A DNA stretch of 64,000 nucleotides from Caenicola sp034331105 (GTDB lineage: Bacteria; Synergistota; Synergistia; Synergistales; Synergistaceae). The notes beneath the pieces are model-generated. The model made no database searches, was not told the DNA's origin, and saw nothing but the letters and a program-made list of their open reading frames with translations. The stretch spans positions 186,001-250,000 of the forward strand of contig JAXQGB010000015.1 of assembly GCA_034331105.1 (NCBI GenBank). Direction: 5' to 3'. Each line of letters starts with the position of its first letter. The stretch's first letter is position 1. The position numbers were made by a program, and so were the translations under genes. Of this stretch, positions 34,239-42,985 are shown one piece after another.

Positions 34239-37200
34239 CTAAATATGTTTTTTTGAACAAATATCCCTCCACGGGCATCTTGAACAATGTTCATATCTTG
34301 CCTCGAAAATATCCGAAAGTGCTGAAACTGCGGCTTTATGCAATTTTTCACCTGTGCTTGACAGCGCTTCAGCGGACATCTCAATTATTTTCTTTTTTTC
34401 AGAAGGACTTCTGAGATAATTTATCCCTATCTCGATCATTTTCTCCGGAAGCCCCTTTTCTTTCCTGAAAACATACATTGCATAGGCATAGAACTTCAGC
34501 TGTTCTTCATAGTATTCTCCTGGAGCTATCTCTTCAGTGGTTGTTTTCCAGTCCCTGAGGCATATGCGTTCAGCTTCTTCCCAGAAAATGTCCGTAGATC
34601 CCACCATCAGCAGACCGTCGTCTAGGACCCTGAAAGGAGTCTCTCTCCATAATCTGATCTCTCCATTTTGAGAAGAAAAAGCTGAGAGTCTTATGCCTTC
34701 CTCGCTCATTGCGTAATCGGAGAGTATTTCTCTTATCTGCTTCCTTGAAAGGGCTGATCTGAATTCTCCCCGGACTTCGTACGGGACATTTTTCAGGGCC
34801 TTTTCGTATCCACTCTCATTCTTACCGTCAGGAAGCCAATCTGACAAAGTATCATTGGAGAAATCCCACTTTGAGAGTACCCAGTGAGCAAGGCTTCCGA
34901 ACTCTGATCCGCCGGTCCCCTCGCCGCCACGCAATGTCCACTGCATGGTCCTCCCCTGCCTGTAAGCCAACCTGTATGCTGTCGGGCACCATGAAAGCAT
35001 CGCATAGGCGGAGGCCGACAGTCTGGCAAGCTTTGCAGGAGAGACTATTTTCGGATAGAGCATATTGGCTGACTCTGTTGATCCGCTGCACGCTCTTTTT
35101 TTATTCTTATAAGAAGGGGCGATCTCCCCTTCGGAGCATAACGTCCATTTATCCCCTGCTTCCTGGGAACTGCTTATCATACCGAGGAAACTGTCCTCGG
35201 CCGGGGACAATTCTTCTCCGCTGCTGCTGTCGGTTTTTGTAAGACCGCAAATGATCAGTTTGTCCCTTGCCCTTGTAGATGCGACATACCAGAAACGCTC
35301 ATCCTCTTCCAGCAGCGCCCTGGTCTCCCTTTCTTCATGCCACATGCCGGAGACAGTCAGTTCATCTTTTTTGTCAGAGCCCTTAAGGAAATCCGGCATA
35401 TGTTTTGCTGTCACTCCATATCTCACAGAGGTGTCAACGGAAGGCGGGCCCTTGGGCCTGTCCTCAACTCCGCCCAGTGCAACGACAGGATACTCAAGCC
35501 CTTTCGCAGAATGTATCGTGAGGACGTTGACTGCGTCGTGACCTTCGTCGGTTGTCTCGGGTTCCTCCTGCTGTTTTGATTCTTTGACAGAAAAACGCAT
35601 ATATTCTGCGCACCCCGCGAGCGACCTGCCCTGTGAAACTTCGTACTCAGCGGCTATCTCTGCCATATAAGAGATATTGGCTCTTACGCGTCTCCTCTGC
35701 TCCGGCTCGTATGAGGTCAGAAATTCAGGCGAACAGAGCAGTTCCCTGATGATCGCAGAAACGCCCCTAAGTTCAGCTTTTCTTTTCATCTCTTCCAGAT
35801 AAGAGATCAGTTCAGGATGTTCCTTCTTAATAATATCACTAAGCTGAAGGAGATCTCCGTTCTCCCTGCCGGCCTTTGACCTGGCAAGAAGTTCTTCTGA
35901 GAGTCCGGGAGGCATCCCGCTCAGAGGAGAAGCCATCCAGCCCGCAAGATATGAAGGATCATCCGGTTCTGCTAGCAGCGAGATCAAATTCACCAGATCC
36001 GCTATCTCCCCTCTCGTAAAGTAATCCCTCCGTGTGCAGAGAACGTATGGTATATCCTCCGACTCGAAAGCATCTTCGATGGCCTCATAGAAGGTCCTTT
36101 TTGGAACTAGCAGGGCGAAATCACTCCACTTTACAGGCCTGAACTTTTCTCCCTCATCTATCTTTTTGTCCCATATGAGTTTTCCTGATGCGTGGATATC
36201 TTTGATCCTTGACGCCAGCTCTCTGTAGAGCCTGACCCTTGTATCGTATATTTTCTCTTCCCTGACATATTTTTTCTTTTTCTCATCAAAGCTTCTTTTC
36301 TGTCTCGATATCAGCACCTCAAACTCCGGAGAGATGGGATTGTCATTTCTCTCTATCCACCATTCCTCGGATGAGGGAGAACTTAACGGCTCGTATTCCA
36401 TAGATGAACCTTTTTCAATTCCTTCAGCCCATACAGGACCAAAGACTGAGTTGATCTTTTCTACAAGTTTGTCCCTTGTCCTGAAGCTTTTGTCGAGCGT
36501 TATGTATTTAAAGCACTTTCCGTCAGGGCGTCTGGCTTTGTCTATGTATTCCCGGAATATTTTCAGATTGGCGTGGCGGAAACGGTAGATGGACTGTTTG
36601 ATGTCGCCAACAATAAAAAGAGTGTTGACATCCTCTTTCCATATCCCTTTCAGCAGCTCATCCTGCAGTCCGTCCGTATCCTGGAACTCGTCCACCAGTA
36701 TGTGCTTGAATTTGTCACCGTAGTCGGGGCTCTTCCTAAGCACCTCGCCGGCATATTTAATGAGGTCGTTGTTTGTAAGGATGCCCTCCTTTTGCCTTTT
36801 TGACTCCCAGCACTGCCAGCCGAGGGCGCTTGTACGGCAGAGCAGCCTCATCAGATCTGTTTCCCTTTCCGAAGGAGGAAATGCCATCGCAACAGCTTTT
36901 ATATTTTGATCCCGCCAGTCTTTCAAAGGCATGCCAAGTGCCTCGTTGGCAGATGCTATTATTTTTCTCGAACATGACTGGAGGTTGGATACTCCCTCTT
37001 CAAGAAGGTCAAAAGCAAACCTCCTGCACTTTTTCATGTCAGGCAGGGCTCCGCGATACTCATACTCTATCTCGCTTAGTCTTGCCAGGCCCTTGCCCGG
37101 CTTCTCACTTAGCTCTTTCCTTATAGCCGGAAAGACTCTTTCCTGCCATGTATCCCATATCTCCGCATATATCTGATCCCTGCTTTCAACATCTGATAGC

Positions 37201-37877
37201 AGATCTTCCGTCGACTGGTCCCAAAGGTCGTCGGGGGTCCTTCCGAAGCTGCCAAGCTTCTCCGAGGCGTTCCTGGATATTTCTGCCAGTTTTTCCGGAC
37301 CGTAATGATTCACAAGGTCTTTAAAATGTTCCTCGCTGAAAAGGTTTTCAGCCCTATTGACCCATTTTTCCGAAACTGTCATCCTTATCCTGCGAAGCGA
37401 AAACGTGCCTATTATCTCGGAAAATGTTCTCCACCAGAGCTCTTCCACAGGCTTTGAAACTATTGATGCTCCTGGGTCTATATTAAGTACCAGTCCCGAT
37501 TCCCTGATGATCTTCATTGCAAAAGAGTGGATAGTCGAAATATAGGCGTCATCGATCCTCTGGATCCTGTTTTTGAGATGCGGGAGTTCCTTTTCGGACC
37601 TGTTGTGCCATTGCACCAGTGTCTCTTTTATCCTCCCGTGCATCTCCCTTGCGGCTTTTTCGGTAAAAGTCAGGACAAGTATCTGATCAACCATGCATTT
37701 TTCGTCTGACGCCAAAAGCCATGCAAAGCGCTGGGAAAGGGTCTGGGTCTTACCCGTTCCCGCACCCGCGCTTACGACTGTGAGCGGGCTCATACTCGTA
37801 ACAGCTTCTATCTGTTCAGGCAGCCCCTTCAGGTTGCCGTACATGGAGGAAAGAGCTTCTTCTCTATCAGGAATCAT
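34239..37877 (-). CDS. addA: AddA-like UvrD-family helicase-nuclease
   Basis: This 1212-residue protein is the helicase-nuclease of double-strand break repair. The P-loop SAGAGTGKT is at about 36-44, followed by LTFTEKAAREM (Ia), HILVDEFQDTD (II), GDIKQSIYRFR (III), LTIHSAKGLEYPVV (V) and VASTRARDKLI (VI). The C-terminus is a RecB-type PD-(D/E)xK nuclease with DWKT (D1109, K1111) and a downstream QL. C1198, C1201 and C1207, plus the earlier Cys in SWCPTAYRL, form a C...Cx2Cx5C pattern typical of Fe-S nucleases such as AddB and Cas4; classical AddA lacks it. It overlaps addB by 11 bp. Confidence 0.88.
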   Translation of the reverse strand: MIPDREEALSSMYGNLKGLPEQIEAVTSMSPLTVVSAGAGTGKTQTLSQRFAWLLASDEKCMVDQILVLTFTEKAAREMHGRIKETLVQWHNRSEKELPHLKNRIQRIDDAYISTIHSFAMKIIRESGLVLNIDPGASIVSKPVEELWWRTFSEIIGTFSLRRIRMTVSEKWVNRAENLFSEEHFKDLVNHYGPEKLAEISRNASEKLGSFGRTPDDLWDQSTEDLLSDVESRDQIYAEIWDTWQERVFPAIRKELSEKPGKGLARLSEIEYEYRGALPDMKKCRRFAFDLLEEGVSNLQSCSRKIIASANEALGMPLKDWRDQNIKAVAMAFPPSERETDLMRLLCRTSALGWQCWESKRQKEGILTNNDLIKYAGEVLRKSPDYGDKFKHILVDEFQDTDGLQDELLKGIWKEDVNTLFIVGDIKQSIYRFRHANLKIFREYIDKARRPDGKCFKYITLDKSFRTRDKLVEKINSVFGPVWAEGIEKGSSMEYEPLSSPSSEEWWIERNDNPISPEFEVLISRQKRSFDEKKKKYVREEKIYDTRVRLYRELASRIKDIHASGKLIWDKKIDEGEKFRPVKWSDFALLVPKRTFYEAIEDAFESEDIPYVLCTRRDYFTRGEIADLVNLISLLAEPDDPSYLAGWMASPLSGMPPGLSEELLARSKAGRENGDLLQLSDIIKKEHPELISYLEEMKRKAELRGVSAIIRELLCSPEFLTSYEPEQRRRVRANISYMAEIAAEYEVSQGRSLAGCAEYMRFSVKESKQQEEPETTDEGHDAVNVLTIHSAKGLEYPVVALGGVEDRPKGPPSVDTSVRYGVTAKHMPDFLKGSDKKDELTVSGMWHEERETRALLEEDERFWYVASTRARDKLIICGLTKTDSSSGEELSPAEDSFLGMISSSQEAGDKWTLCSEGEIAPSYKNKKRACSGSTESANMLYPKIVSPAKLARLSASAYAMLSWCPTAYRLAYRQGRTMQWTLRGGEGTGGSEFGSLAHWVLSKWDFSNDTLSDWLPDGKNESGYEKALKNVPYEVRGEFRSALSRKQIREILSDYAMSEEGIRLSAFSSQNGEIRLWRETPFRVLDDGLLMVGSTDIFWEEAERICLRDWKTTTEEIAPGEYYEEQLKFYAYAMYVFRKEKGLPEKMIEIGINYLRSPSEKKKIIEMSAEALSSTGEKLHKAAVSALSDIFEARYEHCSRCPWRDICSKKHI

Positions 37878-40740
37878 CCCCGTACCCCCTTACATCTTCA
37901 TTCTCCGGATCGTCCCTGTATCCTTCCCTTTTACGGCATATAACAAAAAATTCACAGAACCTGCACATGGCAGACTCATAATTTGCAGGAAAGAGACCGG
38001 TTTTTAACGACTCTGCCATATCTTCCATAGTCTTTTCGGCGAGGTCCAGAAATTCTTCAATTCCACTTCTCGGTTTTCTGGAACGGTAGGCACTTCTCAT
38101 TGCATCAGAGGTAAAATAACCATAAAAGGATGCGTCTTTGTGTCCTATCCATCCGTATCCCAGAGGCTTCTCTCCCGTCGTTTTGCTTATTATTACAGAG
38201 TATGCGGCCAGCTGAAGTTCGTTTCGGTGGTCATATGCCCTGTTGGACTTGTAATCGATCACAACAAAACCATCATTGAAAAAATCCACCCTGTCAGCCC
38301 GACCTTTGAATATGACACCATTTATCCCATATTCAGGAAGTTTGTATTCAAGTTCCGCCTTGGTACGTTTTTTAAGCTCCTCAGAGCATTCAATGCTGTC
38401 AAGAAGTTCCGCTACAGAGCCCAACTGCTTCATCAGGCTGTCAGTATGCCTTTCCAGCCTTGGGTCGGTCATAAGTTCGGGATAATATTCGTATAAAGCT
38501 TTTTTCCACTTTTCTTTTGAAATCAGAGTAAAGCTCCGCGGTGATGAAAGGTACTCTCTCCATGAACGCTCCCACACTGAATGAAGAAGAGAACCGGCCC
38601 TGAGGTGGTCAAAGAGTTTAATGTCGTGGTCCTGAAGCTTTATGTTGGTCCTGCACCAGTATCTGTAGGGGCATTCCTTCCATTCATCGATGTTGCTCAG
38701 AGAGACAGCAAGAGGGTCAGAGGTCGATGCCTCCCCCGTTCTGGGAAATTCGCCCCTCTCTTTTTTCCCCGCAGAAAGAGGAACTTCCGCTCCGCTGAAC
38801 CAATAAGACCCGTCAGAGGGGATCACATCGGAGGGCTTATATTCTATGCTCCCGATACTCTCCCACCTGCCCGGTCCCTCTTGAGGAGTAAAAAGAGGCT
38901 CTATAAACTGCGACCCTCCAAGTGGGCGTCCGCTCTGATCAGTAAGGGAACGTGTTATGACTGTCCCTTCAAGGGAAGTTGCTATGAGCCTCCTGAAGAG
39001 GGCTTCCTTCTGCTCTCTTTCTTCGTGCAGCTCTGGGATATGAGAAAGATGTTGTCCGGCGCCATCTTGAGAAGGCTGGTTTTCATTGAACCTGATCTTG
39101 CTTTCGTTATCAAGGAGGGGGGATTCTCTGAGCTTCCCCGGCCATGTGTTGTAGTCTGCGTCAGTCATTATCCAGTACCTATGAGTCGTAAGCACCGGAG
39201 GAAGCCCTGCGTATACAGTCAGGGAACGGCTTTGCGGGAGCCTTATCGGAAGGGTGGCGTTCTTCCCCCACTCATGTATGTAGCTGACAGCTTCCAAGCC
39301 CTTCAACAGCACCTTTGAAGCAGGGCCGATATCCTTGCTCATGTCTTCCAGCATTTCTATCTTTTGCTCAAGCTCTTTGATCGAAGATGATATGTCTTTC
39401 AATATTTCGTCCAGGCTTGGCGTGATCTCAATAAAGCTGCCTATGGCACTCTGGAGATCAAGACCATTGATAAAATCAAGCCACATTTTCAGTATCTCTT
39501 GAGGAGTGCCTCCCGCTAAAAACTGCCTGCATAACTTTTCAATATTTTCAAATGTATGCAGGGACCTTCCCCTGAGCAGAGCTTTCCACTCTCTGCTGCC
39601 TTCAGGAAAGGCTGAAAGGGCTGAAGAGAGGTCAAACCCGGGAGATCTTAGGAGAGGGTTCGAAAGCAGGAATGCCGTAGTCTCTCTTTCCCAGTCGGAA
39701 GCAAAGGCATTCCACATAATTTTGGGCAGTTCTCCTATGAGTGTATCCTCAACAGTACCCCTAACCTGAACATTGAACGGTATCTTATATCTCTGAAGAG
39801 AATTTTCGATAAGAGGGAGGTGCTTCGTGGTAACCATCAGTCCGACGTCACCAAAATCATCTAATTGCCCCAGTTCAGAGAAAGCCCCTTTGCCATGTGC
39901 CCAGAGGGCCGTCTCCCTTGCTGTCGCATCAAACTGCAGCTGGCAGTCTCCTGCTTTCAGTTCAAATATCTTCGAGTGCCATTTAGGCCTGTTCCTGTAC
40001 TCTGCTCCGACCTGAACGATCGAATCATGTAATGATTCAAGTCCCGTTTCGGGCAGTATAAATATTGTTTTAGCAATTTCCTGAAGTTTTTTAACGAGTT
40101 TTGACTGGCTTCCTGTAAAAGTCAGGAATCCGACAAGCACAAAGGTGAGATCTGAAACAGCCTTTAGGGATGATCCGCTTTGAAGACATTCTTCTATTAG
40201 CGCTGCCGTCTGCGCACTGTCTGCTATTTCGTTTTCTTTGAGGTATTCGACATAATCAGTGTATAGCCTCAGAAGTATGTATCCGGGAGATGCTTCCGGC
40301 GGGCCGTTTTCCTGAAAAAGCCTATCTCTGAGGTCTTCCGGTGAGATGCCCTCTGTCAGCAGTTCCCTTATGTTATTACCGAGCACCTCTGAAAACCCCC
40401 TGTGAAAAACACCTTCAGGCATTTCTTTTCTAAGTTCTTCATCTTCTTCCAGAAACCTTTTCAGTATCCATGAGATTATCAGGTCATGGTCAGGCGGATC
40501 TATTACACGTTTTGGCCTCGACTGCGACATTTGGGAGACCTCCCTGTAGAGGTCGCTCCATGTCCATATGACCGGCCTGGCACCGAAAAATGACCCCTTG
40601 CGGGAAATTAGGTGCAGGATGGCATCTTTATCCAGCCCTGACGGTACTATAAAAACAGTCCTGTTTCCGCCTTCCTTATAGAGCCGGAAAAGCCTCTCTT
40701 CTTTCTCTGATATGTTGTAATAAGTTTCAACTGTGGGCAT
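37867..40740 (-). CDS. addB: AddB-like nuclease of the recombination complex
   Basis: This 957-residue partner of the helicase has a degenerate N-terminal helicase-like region (no clear P-loop; FIVPSGLDKDA is a decayed counterpart) and a C-terminal nuclease. The nuclease has GRADRVDFF, VIDYKS and QLAAYS. C690 in ECPYRYWC with C926, C929 and C935 (CRFCEFFVIC) form the Fe-S ligand pattern of AddB. Together with the downstream helicase it should process DNA ends for RecA loading. ATG 40740 overlaps the MBL gene by 14 bp. Confidence 0.87.
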   Translation of the reverse strand: MPTVETYYNISEKEERLFRLYKEGGNRTVFIVPSGLDKDAILHLISRKGSFFGARPVIWTWSDLYREVSQMSQSRPKRVIDPPDHDLIISWILKRFLEEDEELRKEMPEGVFHRGFSEVLGNNIRELLTEGISPEDLRDRLFQENGPPEASPGYILLRLYTDYVEYLKENEIADSAQTAALIEECLQSGSSLKAVSDLTFVLVGFLTFTGSQSKLVKKLQEIAKTIFILPETGLESLHDSIVQVGAEYRNRPKWHSKIFELKAGDCQLQFDATARETALWAHGKGAFSELGQLDDFGDVGLMVTTKHLPLIENSLQRYKIPFNVQVRGTVEDTLIGELPKIMWNAFASDWERETTAFLLSNPLLRSPGFDLSSALSAFPEGSREWKALLRGRSLHTFENIEKLCRQFLAGGTPQEILKMWLDFINGLDLQSAIGSFIEITPSLDEILKDISSSIKELEQKIEMLEDMSKDIGPASKVLLKGLEAVSYIHEWGKNATLPIRLPQSRSLTVYAGLPPVLTTHRYWIMTDADYNTWPGKLRESPLLDNESKIRFNENQPSQDGAGQHLSHIPELHEEREQKEALFRRLIATSLEGTVITRSLTDQSGRPLGGSQFIEPLFTPQEGPGRWESIGSIEYKPSDVIPSDGSYWFSGAEVPLSAGKKERGEFPRTGEASTSDPLAVSLSNIDEWKECPYRYWCRTNIKLQDHDIKLFDHLRAGSLLHSVWERSWREYLSSPRSFTLISKEKWKKALYEYYPELMTDPRLERHTDSLMKQLGSVAELLDSIECSEELKKRTKAELEYKLPEYGINGVIFKGRADRVDFFNDGFVVIDYKSNRAYDHRNELQLAAYSVIISKTTGEKPLGYGWIGHKDASFYGYFTSDAMRSAYRSRKPRSGIEEFLDLAEKTMEDMAESLKTGLFPANYESAMCRFCEFFVICRKREGYRDDPENEDVRGYGDDS

Positions 40741-41644
40741 TTCTTCTCACATAACCAAGATATCCGTCAACGCTCTGGCGCAGGAAAAAGGCTTCCCTTT
40801 CCCTGTCCTTTTCGGGAAGCTTGTCGATCTGCGCAAGGGCCGGATCATGTTTAAGAAGAGCATTGACTCCGTCCTCCGTTCCGGCATCAGCAGGAAGATC
40901 TGAAATAATATCCTTCCAGAAAGCCATCTGCTCCTTTGCCATCGCAAGAAGTCTCTTTGGATCACGGCTGCAGCCCGAATGCGGGTAGCAGATGAGATCC
41001 ACTTCACCAAGGTCTATCAGCTTCTGGAGCGAACCCATCGCAGTTTCATAGTAAAATTTGTGCGGAGTGGCCGGCCTCATGAAAACAGAGCCGTCGGGAA
41101 GCTCAAAATAACATCCGGCAGCCTCTCCCGGGAAGAGTATCCTGACTCCGTCCAGGTCATAGAGGTAAGAGCTGTGATGGGGAGCATGACCCGGAGTATC
41201 AATTATTTTAAGTCCGTCCAGCTCAATATTTGGATCAGCGAGCGCCTCTTCAGGGAGGGATATCGGCATTCCGTATACATCACAGAGGTCGCCCAGGTTC
41301 TCCCTGCTTCCCTGTATGAGCCTTTCCGGATCTACAAGGTGTGGACGGCCTTTAAGCGGCGCTATTATCTTTGTGCCGGGGAATTTCTGATGGAACTGTC
41401 CCGCTCCTCCCGAATGGTCGAGATGGATATGTGTATAGAGGAGGTAGTCAGGTGCTCCGGCATTTATCTGCTTCAGGTCTTCTATAAGCTGAGGAACGGA
41501 AGAAGCCGGTCCCGTCTCCATCAAGACAGTCCTTCCCCTGGTTTTGTCGTCGATGTGCCATCCAATGATAAATGATTCAAAACCGCCCCTCGGAACAGGC
41601 AATATTACCTCGGTAAGACCTTTAATGATTTCTTTTGTGTTCAT
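40727..41644 (-). CDS. Metallo-beta-lactamase-fold hydrolase
   Basis: This 305-residue MBL-fold protein has the binuclear metal motif HIHLDH near residue 72, a downstream DTPGHAPHH and a histidine near residue 230 (CYPHSG). The C-terminal ~70 residues are a helical cap. Glyoxalase II-like and quorum-lactonase-like proteins share this fold; I cannot assign a substrate. It is the first gene of the operon with addB and addA, with AAGGGGA before ATG 41644, but a link to recombination is only positional. Confidence 0.8.
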   Translation of the reverse strand: MNTKEIIKGLTEVILPVPRGGFESFIIGWHIDDKTRGRTVLMETGPASSVPQLIEDLKQINAGAPDYLLYTHIHLDHSGGAGQFHQKFPGTKIIAPLKGRPHLVDPERLIQGSRENLGDLCDVYGMPISLPEEALADPNIELDGLKIIDTPGHAPHHSSYLYDLDGVRILFPGEAAGCYFELPDGSVFMRPATPHKFYYETAMGSLQKLIDLGEVDLICYPHSGCSRDPKRLLAMAKEQMAFWKDIISDLPADAGTEDGVNALLKHDPALAQIDKLPEKDREREAFFLRQSVDGYLGYVRRNAHS

Positions 41645-41736
41645 CCGGATATCCCCTTTTATTTACTCAACTTTTTCACCTCTTGATAATTGTGGAACTG
41701 GGACAAATACGGTCGCGTGAAGCCGTTGTGAAGACT

Positions 41737-41775
41737 GGCAAGCAGTTGGCAAGCGTGGGCAAGCAATAGGCGAGC
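41737..41775 (+). repeat. Short GGCAAGC array, left side of repeat island 1
   Basis: GGCAAGC occurs at 41737, 41748 and 41758, with GGCGAGC at 41769, a spacing of 10-11 bp that places each copy on the same face of the helix. The same unit recurs inverted at 42194-42222 and 61289-61305. Confidence 0.75.
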
Positions 41776-41837
41776 AGTCGTGAAACCTTAAAATCTCAAA
41801 TCTTCATCATCTAATAATAGACTGAATTATTTTTATA

Positions 41838-42032
41838 GTCTTCCCCGAGTGCATCTATCGGGAGGGTGCTGTTTTCCGTCAGGAAAACTTATTAAATTGA
41901 CCTTAGTGCCCGAACCATTTCGAGTGCGTTTCGAAATCGGGGATACAGTGGCTTTGAATCCTTGCTATTGCTGACTTTTTAGGATCCAAACATAAGCCGC
42001 TGGATTCCCGATTGGATCATTCGGGGACGACG
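41838..42032 (+). mobile_element. MITE-like element, copy 1
   Basis: This is a ~195-bp non-coding unit. Its ends are imperfect inverted repeats built on CCCCGANTG followed by ATCGGGA, so each end also folds into a hairpin. Inside are a perfect hairpin GTTTTCC-GTCA-GGAAAAC, the block CCTTAGTGCCCGAAC, and a second hairpin (ATTTCGA pairing with TCGAAAT). A full copy lies inverted at 60992-61188 and a partial direct copy at 63728-63848. No transposase is nearby, so any movement would be in trans. Confidence 0.75.
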
Positions 42033-42076
42033 GAGAGTTAGGTCAATACCGATAAAGACGTTTATTTTGAACCTCC

Positions 42077-42176
42077 GCGGCCTTGGGCCGCAATTCTCCG
42101 CGATGCGAAGCGGGCAAATTCTCCGCAGCCTAAAGGCTGCAAATTCTCCAGCGACGAACGTCGCGAATTCTCCGCC
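42077..42176 (+). repeat. Palindrome array 1 with constant AATTCTCC linker
   Basis: AATTCTCC begins at 42092, 42117, 42142 and 42166, a period of 24-25 bp. Between the linkers lie different short palindromes: GCGGCC/GGCCGC, an imperfect CCGC/GCGG, GCAGCCT/AGGCTGC and GCGACG/CGTCGC. The constant part is the linker and the palindromes vary. Two related arrays lie near 60.9 and 63.6 kb in the opposite orientation. Confidence 0.8.
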
Positions 42177-42193
42177 CCTGCCCTTGGCCGACT

Positions 42194-42222
42194 GCTTGCC
42201 CATTGCTTGCCGACTGCTTGCC
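42194..42222 (-). repeat. Short GGCAAGC array, right side of repeat island 1 (inverted)
   Basis: GCTTGCC on the plus strand at 42194, 42205 and 42216 has an exact 11-bp period. It is the reverse complement of the array at 41737-41775, so the island between them is bounded by inverted arrays. It ends about 20 bp before the ABC ATPase stop. Confidence 0.75.
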
Positions 42223-42244
42223 CGAATTTTTGGCCGCAATGCCC

Positions 42245-42985
42245 CTACAGGTCGTCAAGAGCAATCAGTACTTCGTCGAGCAGTGCCTGAAAAGTTTCAC
42301 AGTGACGGTCCCTTGGATATTCAAGCTCTATCGGGATGGAGGCCTCGATCTTCCCCTTTTTCAGCACGATAACACGTGTGCCGAGCCTGAGGGCCTCCCC
42401 AACGTCATGTGTCACCATAAGGAAGGTTTTGCCTCCCTCCATATATATCCTTGCAAGTTCACGCTGCAGTGCCCTCCTGGTGAAATAATCCAGTGCCCCG
42501 AGAGGTTCATCGAGTAACACTATCTCCGGATCGCATGACAGTGCCCTTCCAAGGGCGACCCTCTGTGCCATCCCTCCGGAAAGCTGGTGCGGCATCGCAT
42601 TTCCATATTCCTCCAGTCCAAGCATCTTCAACAGGACTGTTGCCTTTGAATGCATATCTTTAGCCCTGCCAGCCGGATGAAAGGGGAAGAGTATATTGTT
42701 TTCGACAGAAAGCCAGGGAAGAAGCCGGGGTTCCTGAAAGACCATCCCTACGGGAAGCTGATGTTCCTGATCGCAGACCCTGCCTTTAAAGATGATCCTG
42801 CCCTCTGTCTGCTGTTCAAGACCTGCCAGTATCCTGAGCAGTGTGGTCTTGCCTGAACCGCTTCTTCCTACTATTACGATGAAGCCGCCTTGCTCTATTT
42901 CCAGATCGATGCCATTCAGGGCATCGACGTTCATATCTTTAAGCGCATACTTTTTTTTCAGGTCAACAATACTGAGCCAGCTCAT
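42245..42985 (-). CDS. ABC transporter ATP-binding protein, nitrate/sulfonate/taurine type
   Basis: This 246-residue ATPase has the Walker A GRSGSGKTT, Q-loop FQEPRLLPW, signature LSGGMAQR, Walker B IVLLDEP and the H-loop THD. The LPW and EPLGALD features fit the SsuB/TauB/NrtD group. It should energise uptake through the adjacent permease, with which it overlaps by 4 bp. The substrate is not identifiable because no binding protein is encoded nearby. Confidence 0.92.
   Translation of the reverse strand: MSWLSIVDLKKKYALKDMNVDALNGIDLEIEQGGFIVIVGRSGSGKTTLLRILAGLEQQTEGRIIFKGRVCDQEHQLPVGMVFQEPRLLPWLSVENNILFPFHPAGRAKDMHSKATVLLKMLGLEEYGNAMPHQLSGGMAQRVALGRALSCDPEIVLLDEPLGALDYFTRRALQRELARIYMEGGKTFLMVTHDVGEALRLGTRVIVLKKGKIEASIPIELEYPRDRHCETFQALLDEVLIALDDL

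Noticed and set aside
42077..42176. CRISPR array
   Set aside because: The constant unit is only 8-9 bases, the variable parts are palindromes rather than unique spacers, and no cas genes are present.
41645..42244. tRNA gene or attachment site explaining the island
   Set aside because: No cloverleaf, CCA end or integrase is visible in any of the three islands.
41979..42517. Several 86-104 codon frames in and beside repeat island 1
   Set aside because: They run through palindromes and GGCAAGC units on both strands or oppose the ABC ATPase, so they are by-products of repeats.
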